NCBI GenBank assembly: GCA_964352775.1
Contig: CAYGTK010000182.1
Coordinates: 1 to 8,424, forward strand
Direction of reading: 5' to 3'
Source: CAYGTK01 sp964352775
GTDB lineage: Bacteria; Bacteroidota; Bacteroidia; Chitinophagales; CAIOSU01
DNA: 8,424 nt
This document shows positions 1 through 6,805 of the stretch, piece after piece. The notes under the pieces were generated by a model that saw nothing but the letters and a program-made list of their open reading frames with translations, did not search any database and was not told the origin of the DNA. The position numbers and the translations under genes are program-made. Positions within the stretch are counted from its first letter, which is position 1; every line of letters begins with the position of its first letter.

Positions 1-2261
1 GCAACATTTTGTAGGTCAACTGAAAAACGTTGGGTGGCTCGCTTTCCTTCCAAAAAGTAAGTGAACTTAATATCTGGGCGGAAGTAGACTCTGTTCTGCT
101 CTTCAAATGCACGCTCATCAAATCGAACTTCCGCATTTGTAGCTCTTGAAGTAATTAGGTCTATTTCTGTGTATCGCTGTCCTCCAGCTACGGTCACTTT
201 AGCATCTATCCCAAAACCATGGCCACGCTTGAATCGCCATTCTTTACCCGCCAAAATGTTGAAAACATAGTTTCCATTAAAGGCAGTGTTACGTGTAACA
301 TCATCGCTGCCCTGATATTTACTATTGAATAAGCTAACCGTGCTTAACATGTAGAAGCCTTTGCTCAAGAATTTCTCGATGGTAAATTCTACCCCGTAGT
401 TGTAACCTGTACCCTCGTTAACTAAGCTATCGTTATCAGGAAAGCCAAAATCGGCACCAGCATTTAACAGACTGAAAGAGCTTGATCGTTGCTCTACCGC
501 TGCATTAGTAATGTACTGTCCATATATCTCGGTTCGGAAACGCCAATTCTTGCCCATGTTATTATCGTAGCCTAAAACAAGGTGCATGCTGCGCACAAAG
601 TCTAAGTCTTTATTGGTTTGGGCTATGCTTCCATCAGCTAAGCGTGTTTCAATAAAGTACTGGGTAATAGGCTGCATTTGGCTATGTAAGCCCACACCAA
701 TATTAAACGATTGGTTTGGGCGGAACTGATATTTCAGGCCAGCTCTTGGCTCAACTATCCACGAATTATTTAACGTAAGGTACTGACTGTGTATACCGCT
801 GTTCAAGGTCAACTTCTCGGTAAAGCGATGCTGCCAGTTCATGTATGAACGTATCAAAGTAGTTCTTCCATCAAAGGCTACTACAGGGAAGTAGTTTTGA
901 TCGCTTAATAATGCACGCTGCTCCAAATTAAAGCTAAATATATCTGCAGTCACTCCCGTAAGCAATCTGTTTTTAGCGTTGAATTTGTGATTAAGACGAT
1001 AGCCAACGGTATAGCGCATTTGATTATCATCACCTTCTCCCACCCTAGTTAGTATATCTCTATCAAGCGTACTAATAGAATCGCTACTGAAGGTAGAATT
1101 AACAGCCGAGGCGGCTACAGTTATCTTCTGAAAAGTATTATCTCCCAAAAAGTACGTGTGTGTTAATCCTACAATACCTGTTCTAGACCCTGCCCTTAAA
1201 TCTTCCCCGTCATCACTAAAGAAGTTGTCTCCTTCCCCAGGCTCGGCCTCACTACCAAGAAATTCGATGTCGCTAATACCGCCAATGGCAAAAAGCGAAA
1301 ACTTTCCAGCTTTCTCGGTAGGCGCATTAATTTTCAAAGTAAGATCTTGATATTGTGGAACGGCAGCCCCTGTTCCAAAATCAACACCCAATGCACTTAC
1401 CACACCCAACACAGAATAACGATAGTTGGCAATGATGGATGCTCGTTTCTTTTTACTTAGTGGCCCTTCAAATCCAGCCTCAAAACCATTAAACCCTATT
1501 TGACCTACAAACTCGTATTTATCCCGATTCCCATTCCGAAGATTAAGGTCAAAAACTCCAGCCGTTGCATTACCATATTCTGCAGTGAATGCGCCCGTCA
1601 TAAAATCGCTATCCTTTAACACATTGGTATTAAGCATACTTACTGGTCCGCCCGTTGTACCCAAAGTAGCATAGTGGTTTGGGCTAGGTATATCAATACC
1701 ATCCAACCGCCAAAGCACACCCCCTGGGGAGTTACCTCTAATAACAATATCGTTCCTATCATCGCTCACACTTGCTACACCTGCAAAATTCTGCGCCATA
1801 CGAGCGGGGTCTTGACGAGTACCACTAAATCGGAATGCCTCTTCTGTACTCAGTGTTCTTGCACTAACTACAGAGAGTTCATTTATGGTCTCCGTCTTTT
1901 TTGTTCCGCCATCTATCACTACTTCTTCCATTTGCTCTAGCTGTTCTTGCATTTGGAGATCAAGATCTAATTCCTTTCCGCTATTCACCAAAGCATTGGG
2001 AATGGTGATCGTCTCATAACCTAAAAAGCTCACCTGAATGGTGTGCCTACCTACTGGAACATTCTCTAAGCGGAAGTAGCCGTCAATATCAGTAGTAGTT
2101 CCCATAGAAGGATCGGTGCTTGTAATAACAACGTTTGCAAAAGCGACCGGGCTGAGCGATTGTTGATCCTTTATCACCCCTTTTACAGTTTGCGTTCTGT
2201 TTTGAGCAAATAATACCGTTGTTACCAGAAGCAAGAAGATAAATGTGTTGAGTCGTTTCAT
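1..2261 (-). CDS. TonB-dependent outer-membrane receptor with N-terminal carboxypeptidase-regulatory-like domain (C-terminus cut by window edge)
   Basis: Reading the minus strand from the ATG at 2261 gives 753 uninterrupted codons to the window edge. Residues 1-19 form a signal peptide (MKRLNTFIFLLLVTTVLFA, cut before Gln20). Residues about 26-105 form a carboxypeptidase-regulatory-like beta-sandwich (GVIKDQ at 28-33, DIDGYFRLENVPVG at 58-71, VSFLGYE at 77-83). A TonB plug follows at about 125-245, with typical phylum motifs: QNFAGVASVSDDRNDIVIRG (157-176), WRLDGIDIP (184-192), EYGNATAGVFDLNLRNGN (228-245). The rest is beta-barrel with alternating aromatic strands. By family, such proteins sit in the outer membrane and import a ligand using TonB-ExbB-ExbD energy. 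The ligand cannot be read from the sequence, and no SusD partner is visible. The visible end (QRFSVDLQNVA) resembles the penultimate strands of relatives, so I infer that roughly 40-50 residues lie outside the window. The gene is divergent from the M16 protease operon. The family call is firm; the substrate is unknown. Confidence 0.95.
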   Translation of the reverse strand, partial: MKRLNTFIFLLLVTTVLFAQNRTQTVKGVIKDQQSLSPVAFANVVITSTDPSMGTTTDIDGYFRLENVPVGRHTIQVSFLGYETITIPNALVNSGKELDLDLQMQEQLEQMEEVVIDGGTKKTETINELSVVSARTLSTEEAFRFSGTRQDPARMAQNFAGVASVSDDRNDIVIRGNSPGGVLWRLDGIDIPSPNHYATLGTTGGPVSMLNTNVLKDSDFMTGAFTAEYGNATAGVFDLNLRNGNRDKYEFVGQIGFNGFEAGFEGPLSKKKRASIIANYRYSVLGVVSALGVDFGTGAAVPQYQDLTLKINAPTEKAGKFSLFAIGGISDIEFLGSEAEPGEGDNFFSDDGEDLRAGSRTGIVGLTHTYFLGDNTFQKITVAASAVNSTFSSDSISTLDRDILTRVGEGDDNQMRYTVGYRLNHKFNAKNRLLTGVTADIFSFNLEQRALLSDQNYFPVVAFDGRTTLIRSYMNWQHRFTEKLTLNSGIHSQYLTLNNSWIVEPRAGLKYQFRPNQSFNIGVGLHSQMQPITQYFIETRLADGSIAQTNKDLDFVRSMHLVLGYDNNMGKNWRFRTEIYGQYITNAAVEQRSSSFSLLNAGADFGFPDNDSLVNEGTGYNYGVEFTIEKFLSKGFYMLSTVSLFNSKYQGSDDVTRNTAFNGNYVFNILAGKEWRFKRGHGFGIDAKVTVAGGQRYTEIDLITSRATNAEVRFDERAFEEQNRVYFRPDIKFTYFLEGKRATQRFSVDLQNV

Positions 2262-2466
2262 ATTCTCTTTTTTTAATGATACGATGGCAAAACTCAACTA
2301 TAGAGCATGTATGAACCAGCAAAAACCGATGAACTGTAAAACTTACAAGGTGAATTGTAGATATACCAATGTCGTCCTTATCGAAAAAAGCAGTTTTTTG
2401 GTCGAAGGTATTCGTTAAGCTAAATGCATCTGTGTAATTTCAGGCTTCCTTAACTAAAACACATCC
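2262..2466. promoter_or_regulatory. Divergent intergenic region between TonB receptor and M16 operon
   Basis: These 205 bp separate two start codons that point away from each other, so they must hold promoters for both. A reasonable Bacteroidota-type promoter is visible for the receptor (listed separately). For the plus-strand M16 operon I find only weak candidates: TTCG at 2411-2414, 20 bp, then TAATTTCA at 2435-2442; or TTTG at 2397-2400, 20 bp, then TAAATGCA at 2421-2428. Each differs from the TTTG/TAnnTTTG consensus at about three positions. An AT-rich inverted repeat lies between the two sides: six A at 2384-2389, GCAG, six T at 2394-2399, with outer TCG/CGA at 2381-2383 and 2403-2405. 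It could be a regulator site or a weak hairpin. The ATG at 2467 has no Shine-Dalgarno match just upstream. Confidence 0.6.
2295..2323 (-). promoter_or_regulatory. Candidate Bacteroidota promoter for the TonB receptor (TTTG-N17-TATAGTTG)
   Basis: On the minus strand, TTTG (2323 to 2320) is followed after 17 bp by TATAGTTG (2302 to 2295). The phylum consensus is a -33 TTTG (or TTG) and a -7 TAnnTTTG, so the match misses one base. Transcription would begin near 2288, giving a leader of about 27 nt that ends in an A-rich stretch with a weak AAAGAG before the ATG. A second, poorer candidate on the same strand is ATTG (2370 to 2367), 21 bp, TAAGTTTT (2345 to 2338). The call rests on motif matching only. 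Confidence 0.4.
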
Positions 2467-3951
2467 ATGTTCAAGAGAATAGTATTCCTCATTGCAATAG
2501 CGGCATTGGCTTTTAGCTGTAGCCGATCGGGTGCCGAGGCTGGTGCAAAAGACCCAGTTAAAGCAGGAGCCGACAAGGTAGCTGATGTACCTGTAGATAA
2601 ACTGGAAAAAGACGATGCTGCCGCCTCTAAAATGGCGAAAGACCTTCCTGAGAATTATTACTTCACAACTCTACCTAATGGTTTAGAGATATTAGTAATA
2701 GAAGATCAAAGCGTGCCACTAGCTACCATTGAAATAGCTGTGCATAATGGAGCTTACACAGAATCACCAGAGTACGATGGGCTATCACACCTATACGAGC
2801 ACATGTTCTTCAAGGCCAATAAAGACATTCCATCGCAAGAGGCATTTATGGCGCGTGTACGTGAGTTAGGTATCAGTTTTAACGGCACCACCTCTGATGA
2901 GCGCGTTAATTACTTTATCACACTTGGTAATGACAAGCTAAAAGAAGGGTTCGATTTTATGAACTCAGCTATCCGATATCCGCTCTTCTTAGAAGAAGAG
3001 ATGAAAAAGGAAAATCCTGTGGTAGATGGTGAATTTCAACGTGCAGAGTCAAACCCTGTATACTTTTTACAAGAAGATATGTCTAAAGTACTTTGGGGAG
3101 AAAATTTCAGTAGAAAGAATACCATTGGCGATCACGATATCATTTTAACGGCTACGGCGGAAAAGATGCGTACCATTCAATCGAAGTATTACTATCCTAA
3201 CAACTCCATTATTGCTGTAGCTGGTGCTGTAGATCATAAAAAGGTATTCGCTCAAGTAGCGGAAATTTTTGGCGATTGGGAACCAGCAGATTTTGATCCA
3301 TTTGAAAAATGGCCAATTCCTGAATTCACCCCACTAACAGAGAATCAATATTTTCTGACCGAAAACGAAAATGCTCAACTACCAATAGTGATGTATGCAT
3401 GGCACGGTCCTGATACTAGAAATGATATTGATGCTACTTATGCTGCTGATGTATTCTCTTTTATTTTAGGGCAAACCAATGCTAAACTTCAACGCGACTT
3501 GGTAGATGCTGGCTTAGCGCTTCAAGTTCAGCTTAGCTACCAAACTTGTAAGCATACAGGTCCTATTCGCCTATTTTTAGTACCAGCACCAGGTCAAGCG
3601 AAGAAAGCCATGAAGGTTCTCCAAGAACATATCGATCAATGGGACTCACCTGATTATTATACTGATGAGCAGCTAGAAACAGCAAAAGAGCTCTTAGCTA
3701 TAAGCGAGATATATGGTAAAGAAAGTACCTCTCAACATGTGCATACCGTTACTTTCTGGTGGGCTTCTGCCTCTATTGAATACTATACCAGTTATGTAGA
3801 CAAGTTGAAAGAAGTGAGTAGAGAAGACATCAATAGATATGTTAGTACCTACATTAAGAAAAAGCCCCACGCTACAGGTATGCTTTTAACCAAAGGCATG
3901 AAAGAGCAAATGGGCATTACTGACTTGAAGTCTTATTCAATAGACCAATAA
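2467..3951 (+). CDS. M16 family zinc metallopeptidase, catalytic subunit, predicted lipoprotein
   Basis: This 494-residue protein starts with a lipoprotein signal (MFKRIVFLIAIAALAFSC; lipidated Cys18), then an Ala/Lys/Asp-rich linker (about 19-60). The M16 core follows. The inverted zinc motif HLYEH lies at 108-112: His108 and His112 bind zinc and Glu111 is the general base. Glu189 in VVDGEF follows 76 residues after His112, the spacing of pitrilysin, and is the third ligand. A second M16 domain starts near residue 295. The LREkxgLaY-type signature there is degenerate (LVDAGLAL, 345-352), so the substrate-binding Arg/Tyr pair seems absent. The residues after Cys18 (SRSGA) lack an acidic surface-export signal, so I infer a periplasm-facing anchor. 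The start is fixed by an in-frame TAA four codons upstream. The next gene, 10 bp away, supplies the complementary half. I expect a two-chain peptidase cleaving peptides in the periplasm; its substrate is unknown. Confidence 0.93.
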   Translation: MFKRIVFLIAIAALAFSCSRSGAEAGAKDPVKAGADKVADVPVDKLEKDDAAASKMAKDLPENYYFTTLPNGLEILVIEDQSVPLATIEIAVHNGAYTESPEYDGLSHLYEHMFFKANKDIPSQEAFMARVRELGISFNGTTSDERVNYFITLGNDKLKEGFDFMNSAIRYPLFLEEEMKKENPVVDGEFQRAESNPVYFLQEDMSKVLWGENFSRKNTIGDHDIILTATAEKMRTIQSKYYYPNNSIIAVAGAVDHKKVFAQVAEIFGDWEPADFDPFEKWPIPEFTPLTENQYFLTENENAQLPIVMYAWHGPDTRNDIDATYAADVFSFILGQTNAKLQRDLVDAGLALQVQLSYQTCKHTGPIRLFLVPAPGQAKKAMKVLQEHIDQWDSPDYYTDEQLETAKELLAISEIYGKESTSQHVHTVTFWWASASIEYYTSYVDKLKEVSREDINRYVSTYIKKKPHATGMLLTKGMKEQMGITDLKSYSIDQ

Positions 3952-3961
3952 ACCGAAGACC

Positions 3962-5281
3962 ATGAAAAATATAATACTACTAAGCATAGCTATCGCCTTA
4001 AGTTCGTTAGCATTTGCTTCTGATGATGTGAAAGAGATGGATGTTAACGGGTTAAAAGTCATTTATAAAGCCTCGCCTAAGGATGTCATCTCGGTACGGT
4101 TATTTGTAGAGGGAGGGACCGCAAACTACTCCAGTACCCAGGAAGGTATTGAAGCACTAGCTTTTATGTTAGCCATGCAAGGCGGAACCGAAAGCATGGA
4201 TAAACTTACTTTTAATGCAGCAGCGGAGAGCATGGGCGCCAGTTACTTCGGAGAATCCACCTACGACAATGGCACTATGAGTATGACCTGCATAAAGCCA
4301 TACTGGGATAAGTCTTGGGATCTTTTTGCGGATGCTATAATGAACCCTTTGTTCGATGCTAAAGAATTTAAGATAGTACAAGAGCAAATGCTTGCCAATG
4401 CAAAGCAGAATGATAGCGACCCTGATGCTAGACTAAGAGCACTAGCCATGGAAAATGCATTTGGTAATAGCGACTACACTAAACAGCCCGACGGAAGTGT
4501 AGAAAGCATTCCGAACATTTCCTTACAAGCTGTTAAGAGCTACTATCTGCGAACTCTTGGAAAAGCACGTTGCTTTTTGGTGGTAGTGGGAAATGTTTCT
4601 GAGGCAGACATTCGCGCTAAAGTAGAAGCTACACTTGCCCAATTACCAATGGGTACACCCTTTAAAGCTGAAAAGAGAAAAATAATTACCGAAGGTAGTG
4701 TGCATATTGAAAATAGAGACATTGCAACTAATTACTTACGTGGTGTAATGAGTGCCCCGCTTATGAGTGAAGAAGAGGGTGTGGCTATGCGCATAGCCAT
4801 GAACATTTTACGTGGCGTGTTCTTTGAAGAGTTAAGAACCAAGCGCAGTTTATCCTACGCACCATCAGCGTTTTATTCTACTGGTGTAATACGTAATCCT
4901 TACAGCGTGGTATATATCTCTACAACCGACCCACAGCAGTCTATTGAAGTTATGGTAAGCATAATGGATGACATCAAAAAGAACGGCTTCAAGGAAAAAC
5001 AATTAACAGATAGGAAAGCCACCTTTCTTACCCAATATTATATGGGCTTAGAATCATCTGCAGCACAGTCAAATGCCTTGGGTGTTGCAGAATTAGCTGG
5101 TGGCTGGGAATTAGAAGGTGCCTTACGCGAACGTGTTTCTAAATTAACTTTGGGGCAACTCAATAAGGTGTTTGATAAATACACCTTCCCTATTGTGTGG
5201 ACCTACTTAGGTAAAGAAGAGATGGTAAAAAAGGAAGATTTTAAACAGACGGCAAAGCCCGACGTGAACAGACATTACTAG
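3962..5281 (+). CDS. M16 family peptidase-like protein, non-catalytic partner subunit
   Basis: This 439-residue protein has a Sec signal peptide (MKNIILLSIAIALSSLAFA, cut after Ala19 at an AFA site) and no lipobox, so it should be soluble in the periplasm. It is an M16 fold in which the zinc motif is lost: where active members have HxxEH, this one has ALAFM (65-69, inside GIEALAFML). The second domain keeps the LRxKRSLSY signature at 291-299. Arg292 and Tyr299 are spaced like Arg824/Tyr831 of insulysin, which hold substrate. Two-chain M16 enzymes are known, for example the Sphingomonas sp. A1 pair with a zinc chain and an R/Y chain. The 10-bp gap after the catalytic gene and the complementary residues argue for a heterodimer here. 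The ATG is preceded only by a weak GAAGA. Transcription probably ends at the hairpin at 5315-5339. Confidence 0.92.
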   Translation: MKNIILLSIAIALSSLAFASDDVKEMDVNGLKVIYKASPKDVISVRLFVEGGTANYSSTQEGIEALAFMLAMQGGTESMDKLTFNAAAESMGASYFGESTYDNGTMSMTCIKPYWDKSWDLFADAIMNPLFDAKEFKIVQEQMLANAKQNDSDPDARLRALAMENAFGNSDYTKQPDGSVESIPNISLQAVKSYYLRTLGKARCFLVVVGNVSEADIRAKVEATLAQLPMGTPFKAEKRKIITEGSVHIENRDIATNYLRGVMSAPLMSEEEGVAMRIAMNILRGVFFEELRTKRSLSYAPSAFYSTGVIRNPYSVVYISTTDPQQSIEVMVSIMDDIKKNGFKEKQLTDRKATFLTQYYMGLESSAAQSNALGVAELAGGWELEGALRERVSKLTLGQLNKVFDKYTFPIVWTYLGKEEMVKKEDFKQTAKPDVNRHY

Positions 5282-5314
5282 GTTAAATATCCTTTACCTT
5301 AGTTTTTTAACATT

Positions 5315-5339
5315 GGGCGACTTCGGTCGCCCTTTTTTT
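5315..5339 (+). terminator. Intrinsic terminator of the M16 operon (UUCG tetraloop)
   Basis: A perfect 7-bp stem (GGGCGAC 5315-5321 with GTCGCCC 5326-5332) closes a TTCG loop, the very stable C(UUCG)G tetraloop, and is followed directly by seven T (5333-5339). It lies 33 bp after the stop of the second M16 gene and only 17 bp before the next start codon. Confidence 0.93.
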
Positions 5340-5352
5340 GTGCTTAACTTTC
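5322..5352 (+). promoter_or_regulatory. Weak candidate promoter for the GNAT gene, overlapping the terminator
   Basis: TAACTTTC at 5345-5352 fits the -7 consensus TAnnTTTG except for its last base. Nineteen bp upstream is TTCG (5322-5325), one mismatch from the -33 TTTG, and this falls in the terminator loop. If used, transcription would start at about the ATG at 5357, giving a leaderless or nearly leaderless mRNA. Otherwise the gene would depend on read-through of the terminator. Confidence 0.2.
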
Positions 5353-5356
5353 GGCC

Positions 5357-5779
5357 ATGTATACTTTTAAGCAACTTACTAGCAAAGCAGAAATGCTACA
5401 ACACCTACCTGTAATACAAACACTTTACCCAGATATTGATGCGGTAACCTACAGCGAACTATTAGATGGTATGCTACCTAATACCTATGCACAACTTGCC
5501 ATTTTCAATAAGGAGGAATGTATAGGTATAGCTGGCTATTGGTTAAATACAAGATTATGGTGTGGCAAGTACTTAGATATGGATAATGTGGTAGTGCTTG
5601 CAGAGTATAGAGGCAGAGGTATTGGTACATTAATGCTTAAGAAGCTAGAAGAAATAGCTAAGCAGGAGAACTGTAAAAAAATAGTGCTAGATGCCTACGT
5701 AGATAATTACGCTGCGGTACGTTTTTACATCCGCGAGGGATTTATTCAGCGAGGTTACCACATGATAAAAGCCGTTTGA
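5357..5779 (+). CDS. GNAT family N-acetyltransferase
   Basis: This 140-residue protein is the usual length for a single GNAT domain, which transfers an acetyl group from acetyl-CoA to an amine. The acetyl-CoA pyrophosphate loop is clear: YRGRGIGTLML at 84-94, with the R-x-x-G-x-G pattern at Arg85, Gly88 and Gly90. It follows the beta4 strand (DMDNVVVLAEY, 74-84). The later motif B region (LDAYVDNYAAVRFYIREGF, 111-129) contains the Asn-x-x-A-x-x-F/Y-Y pattern and the Y-x-x-x-GF ending typical of the family. No signal peptide is present, so it should be cytoplasmic. The acceptor cannot be read from the sequence. An in-frame TAA at 5345-5347 makes 5357 the first usable start. Its TGA abuts the rhomboid gene's stop on the other strand, so the two genes converge with no space between them. 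Confidence 0.92.
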   Translation: MYTFKQLTSKAEMLQHLPVIQTLYPDIDAVTYSELLDGMLPNTYAQLAIFNKEECIGIAGYWLNTRLWCGKYLDMDNVVVLAEYRGRGIGTLMLKKLEEIAKQENCKKIVLDAYVDNYAAVRFYIREGFIQRGYHMIKAV

Positions 5780-6337
5780 TCAGCCTTTCAAGCCTCGTGT
5801 AAACCCAAACAAGCTTCCACATATACCCCCGAGAATATGGGCAAATTGCGACACATTATCGGCCTGAATACTGTCGAATATTTCCTTCCCAATAAAGAAC
5901 ACTAGTATTAAGATGAAAGTAATAGGGATCTTGCCGCTCCTGAAGTTTGCGAAAGAGGCCAGTATTATCAGCATAAACACAATGCCGCTTGCGCCAAGCA
6001 AGCCTGTATGAAAGAAGATTATGTTAAGTATTGCTGTTATTAAAGCGGTTACCAGCATCATAACTAGTAAGCGCTGACCGCCGTACTTCTCTTCTATAAT
6101 AGGCCCTAGAAGAAGCACGAATATCATATTATTCAAAATATGGTCCCAGCTAGAATGCCCTATTGGGTGGGTAAATAAGCGCAGGTATTCAATGGGAGAG
6201 CTAAAGTTGAACGACCCACCGATAGATACATATGGGGTCAAGTCTACTGGTGTATAGGCATCAATGGCATACACAATGGCACAGACCAAGGCGAAGGTTA
6301 ATATTACGGGAGCGTTATAATCTAGTTTTAGTGGCAT
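5780..6337 (-). CDS. Rhomboid family intramembrane serine protease
   Basis: This 185-residue polytopic membrane protein corresponds to a minimal six-helix rhomboid core. Approximate membrane segments are 10-28, 64-83, 88-108, 114-131, 136-152 and 164-181. The catalytic serine is Ser117 in GASG (115-118) at the start of helix 4, and the dyad histidine is His167 in AHILGGICG on helix 6. In helix 2 the pattern His61-x4-His66-x3-Asn70 matches GlpG His145, His150 and Asn154 (oxyanion site). All expected catalytic residues are therefore present, and I expect an active protease that cleaves transmembrane substrates, which are unknown. L1 (29-63) ends in RLFTHPIGH, as in relatives. An in-frame TAA (minus strand, 6349-6347) lies three codons before the ATG. 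There is no extra domain. The upstream terminator ends about 30 bp away, so its promoter must be very close; no convincing one is seen. Confidence 0.95.
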   Translation of the reverse strand: MPLKLDYNAPVILTFALVCAIVYAIDAYTPVDLTPYVSIGGSFNFSSPIEYLRLFTHPIGHSSWDHILNNMIFVLLLGPIIEEKYGGQRLLVMMLVTALITAILNIIFFHTGLLGASGIVFMLIILASFANFRSGKIPITFILILVFFIGKEIFDSIQADNVSQFAHILGGICGSLFGFTRGLKG

Positions 6338-6360
6338 AGGGTGAAATTAGCAAATAGCTA

Positions 6361-6392
6361 AAACAAAAATGCCCCCCGAGGCAACGGGGGGC
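6361..6392 (-). terminator. Intrinsic terminator downstream of the 114-residue gene
   Basis: An 8-bp perfect GC stem (6371-6378 with 6385-6392) closes a six-base loop (6379-6384). On the minus strand it is followed by ATTTTTGTTTT (6370 to 6360), so it works as a terminator in that direction. On the plus strand the bases after the stem are A, not T. It lies 68 bp after the stop of the 6461-6805 gene and separates it from the rhomboid gene. Confidence 0.85.
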
Positions 6393-6460
6393 AAAAACCA
6401 GTGGCTACGAAATTAATCGCAGTTCTCTTTCTAAATTTGTAGGAACGGCATTCCTTATAA

Positions 6461-6805
6461 TTACTCAGCCCGCCAAAATTCTAACAGCGTGCCAGAAACT
6501 AATCTTATTTGAACTTCCTGACTTATGAAACTTAGATCTTCCTCATTACCTACATTTGTAAGCGAAAAGTTTGTATCCAAGCCAACAGAATTTTCTGATA
6601 GTGCGGTGTCACTGAACTTTGAAGCTCCTTCAAGGTCATCAGATGTACCAACTACAGAAAAATCTGTTCCTGACTTCGAGAAGTTAGCCTTCAGCTTTGT
6701 CAGGTCAATAGTGTCTATCAAAGAACTAGTAGAGCGATCAATAATATTGAGCTCTCCACTTGCATTTATTTCTATCGTTCTGGTAGAAATAGGGTAATTT
6801 GCCAT
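6461..6805 (-). CDS. Hypothetical protein, 114 residues, unknown function
   Basis: I do not recognise this protein. It starts MANYPISTRTIEINASGEL and ends LLEFWRAE. It is rich in Ser, Thr, Asp, Asn, Leu and Glu and has no Cys or His. Pro occurs only at residue 5 and Trp only near the C-terminus. There is no signal peptide or membrane segment, so it is likely cytoplasmic. The alternating short hydrophobic and polar runs suggest beta structure. An in-frame TGA (minus strand, 6814-6812) lies three codons upstream, which fixes 6805 as the first ATG. A minus-strand terminator sits 68 bp beyond the stop. TATAGTTG (6850 to 6843), a -7-like octamer identical to that of the TonB receptor, lies 37 bp upstream but without a good -33 box. 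An open plus-strand frame covers most of the same stretch; I prefer the minus strand because of the terminator and the longer frame. Confidence 0.65.
   Translation of the reverse strand: MANYPISTRTIEINASGELNIIDRSTSSLIDTIDLTKLKANFSKSGTDFSVVGTSDDLEGASKFSDTALSENSVGLDTNFSLTNVGNEEDLSFISQEVQIRLVSGTLLEFWRAE

Noticed and set aside
1156..1350. Plus-strand open frame of 64 codons
   Set aside because: Lies antisense inside the well-supported TonB receptor gene; low-complexity Ser/Pro composition, no family features.
1674..1940. Plus-strand open frame of 88 codons
   Set aside because: Antisense to the plug and carboxypeptidase-like domain of the TonB receptor; Cys/His-rich translation typical of a shadow frame.
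2089..2322. Minus-strand open frame of 77 codons overlapping the receptor start
   Set aside because: Overlaps the receptor's signal peptide and regulatory domain in another frame; the receptor frame is clearly the real one.
4169..4449. Two minus-strand open frames inside the second M16 gene
   Set aside because: Both are antisense shadows of a conserved coding region.
5300..5307. TAGTTTTT as a -7 box for the GNAT gene
   Set aside because: No -33 partner at the right distance, and transcripts from it would run straight into the terminator.
6342..6369. TTTG plus TAATTTCA as a promoter for the rhomboid gene (minus strand)
   Set aside because: The spacer is only 14 bp, the -7 box has two mismatches and it sits 4 bp from the ATG.
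6441..6457. Small hairpin AGGAA-CGGCA-TTCCT after the 114-residue gene
   Set aside because: Only a 5-bp stem and no T-run; the GC-rich hairpin at 6371-6392 is a far better terminator.
6525..6797. Plus-strand open frame of 90 codons opposite the 114-residue gene
   Set aside because: The minus frame is longer, is bounded by a near upstream stop and has a terminator in the right orientation; the plus frame has none of these. Not fully excluded.
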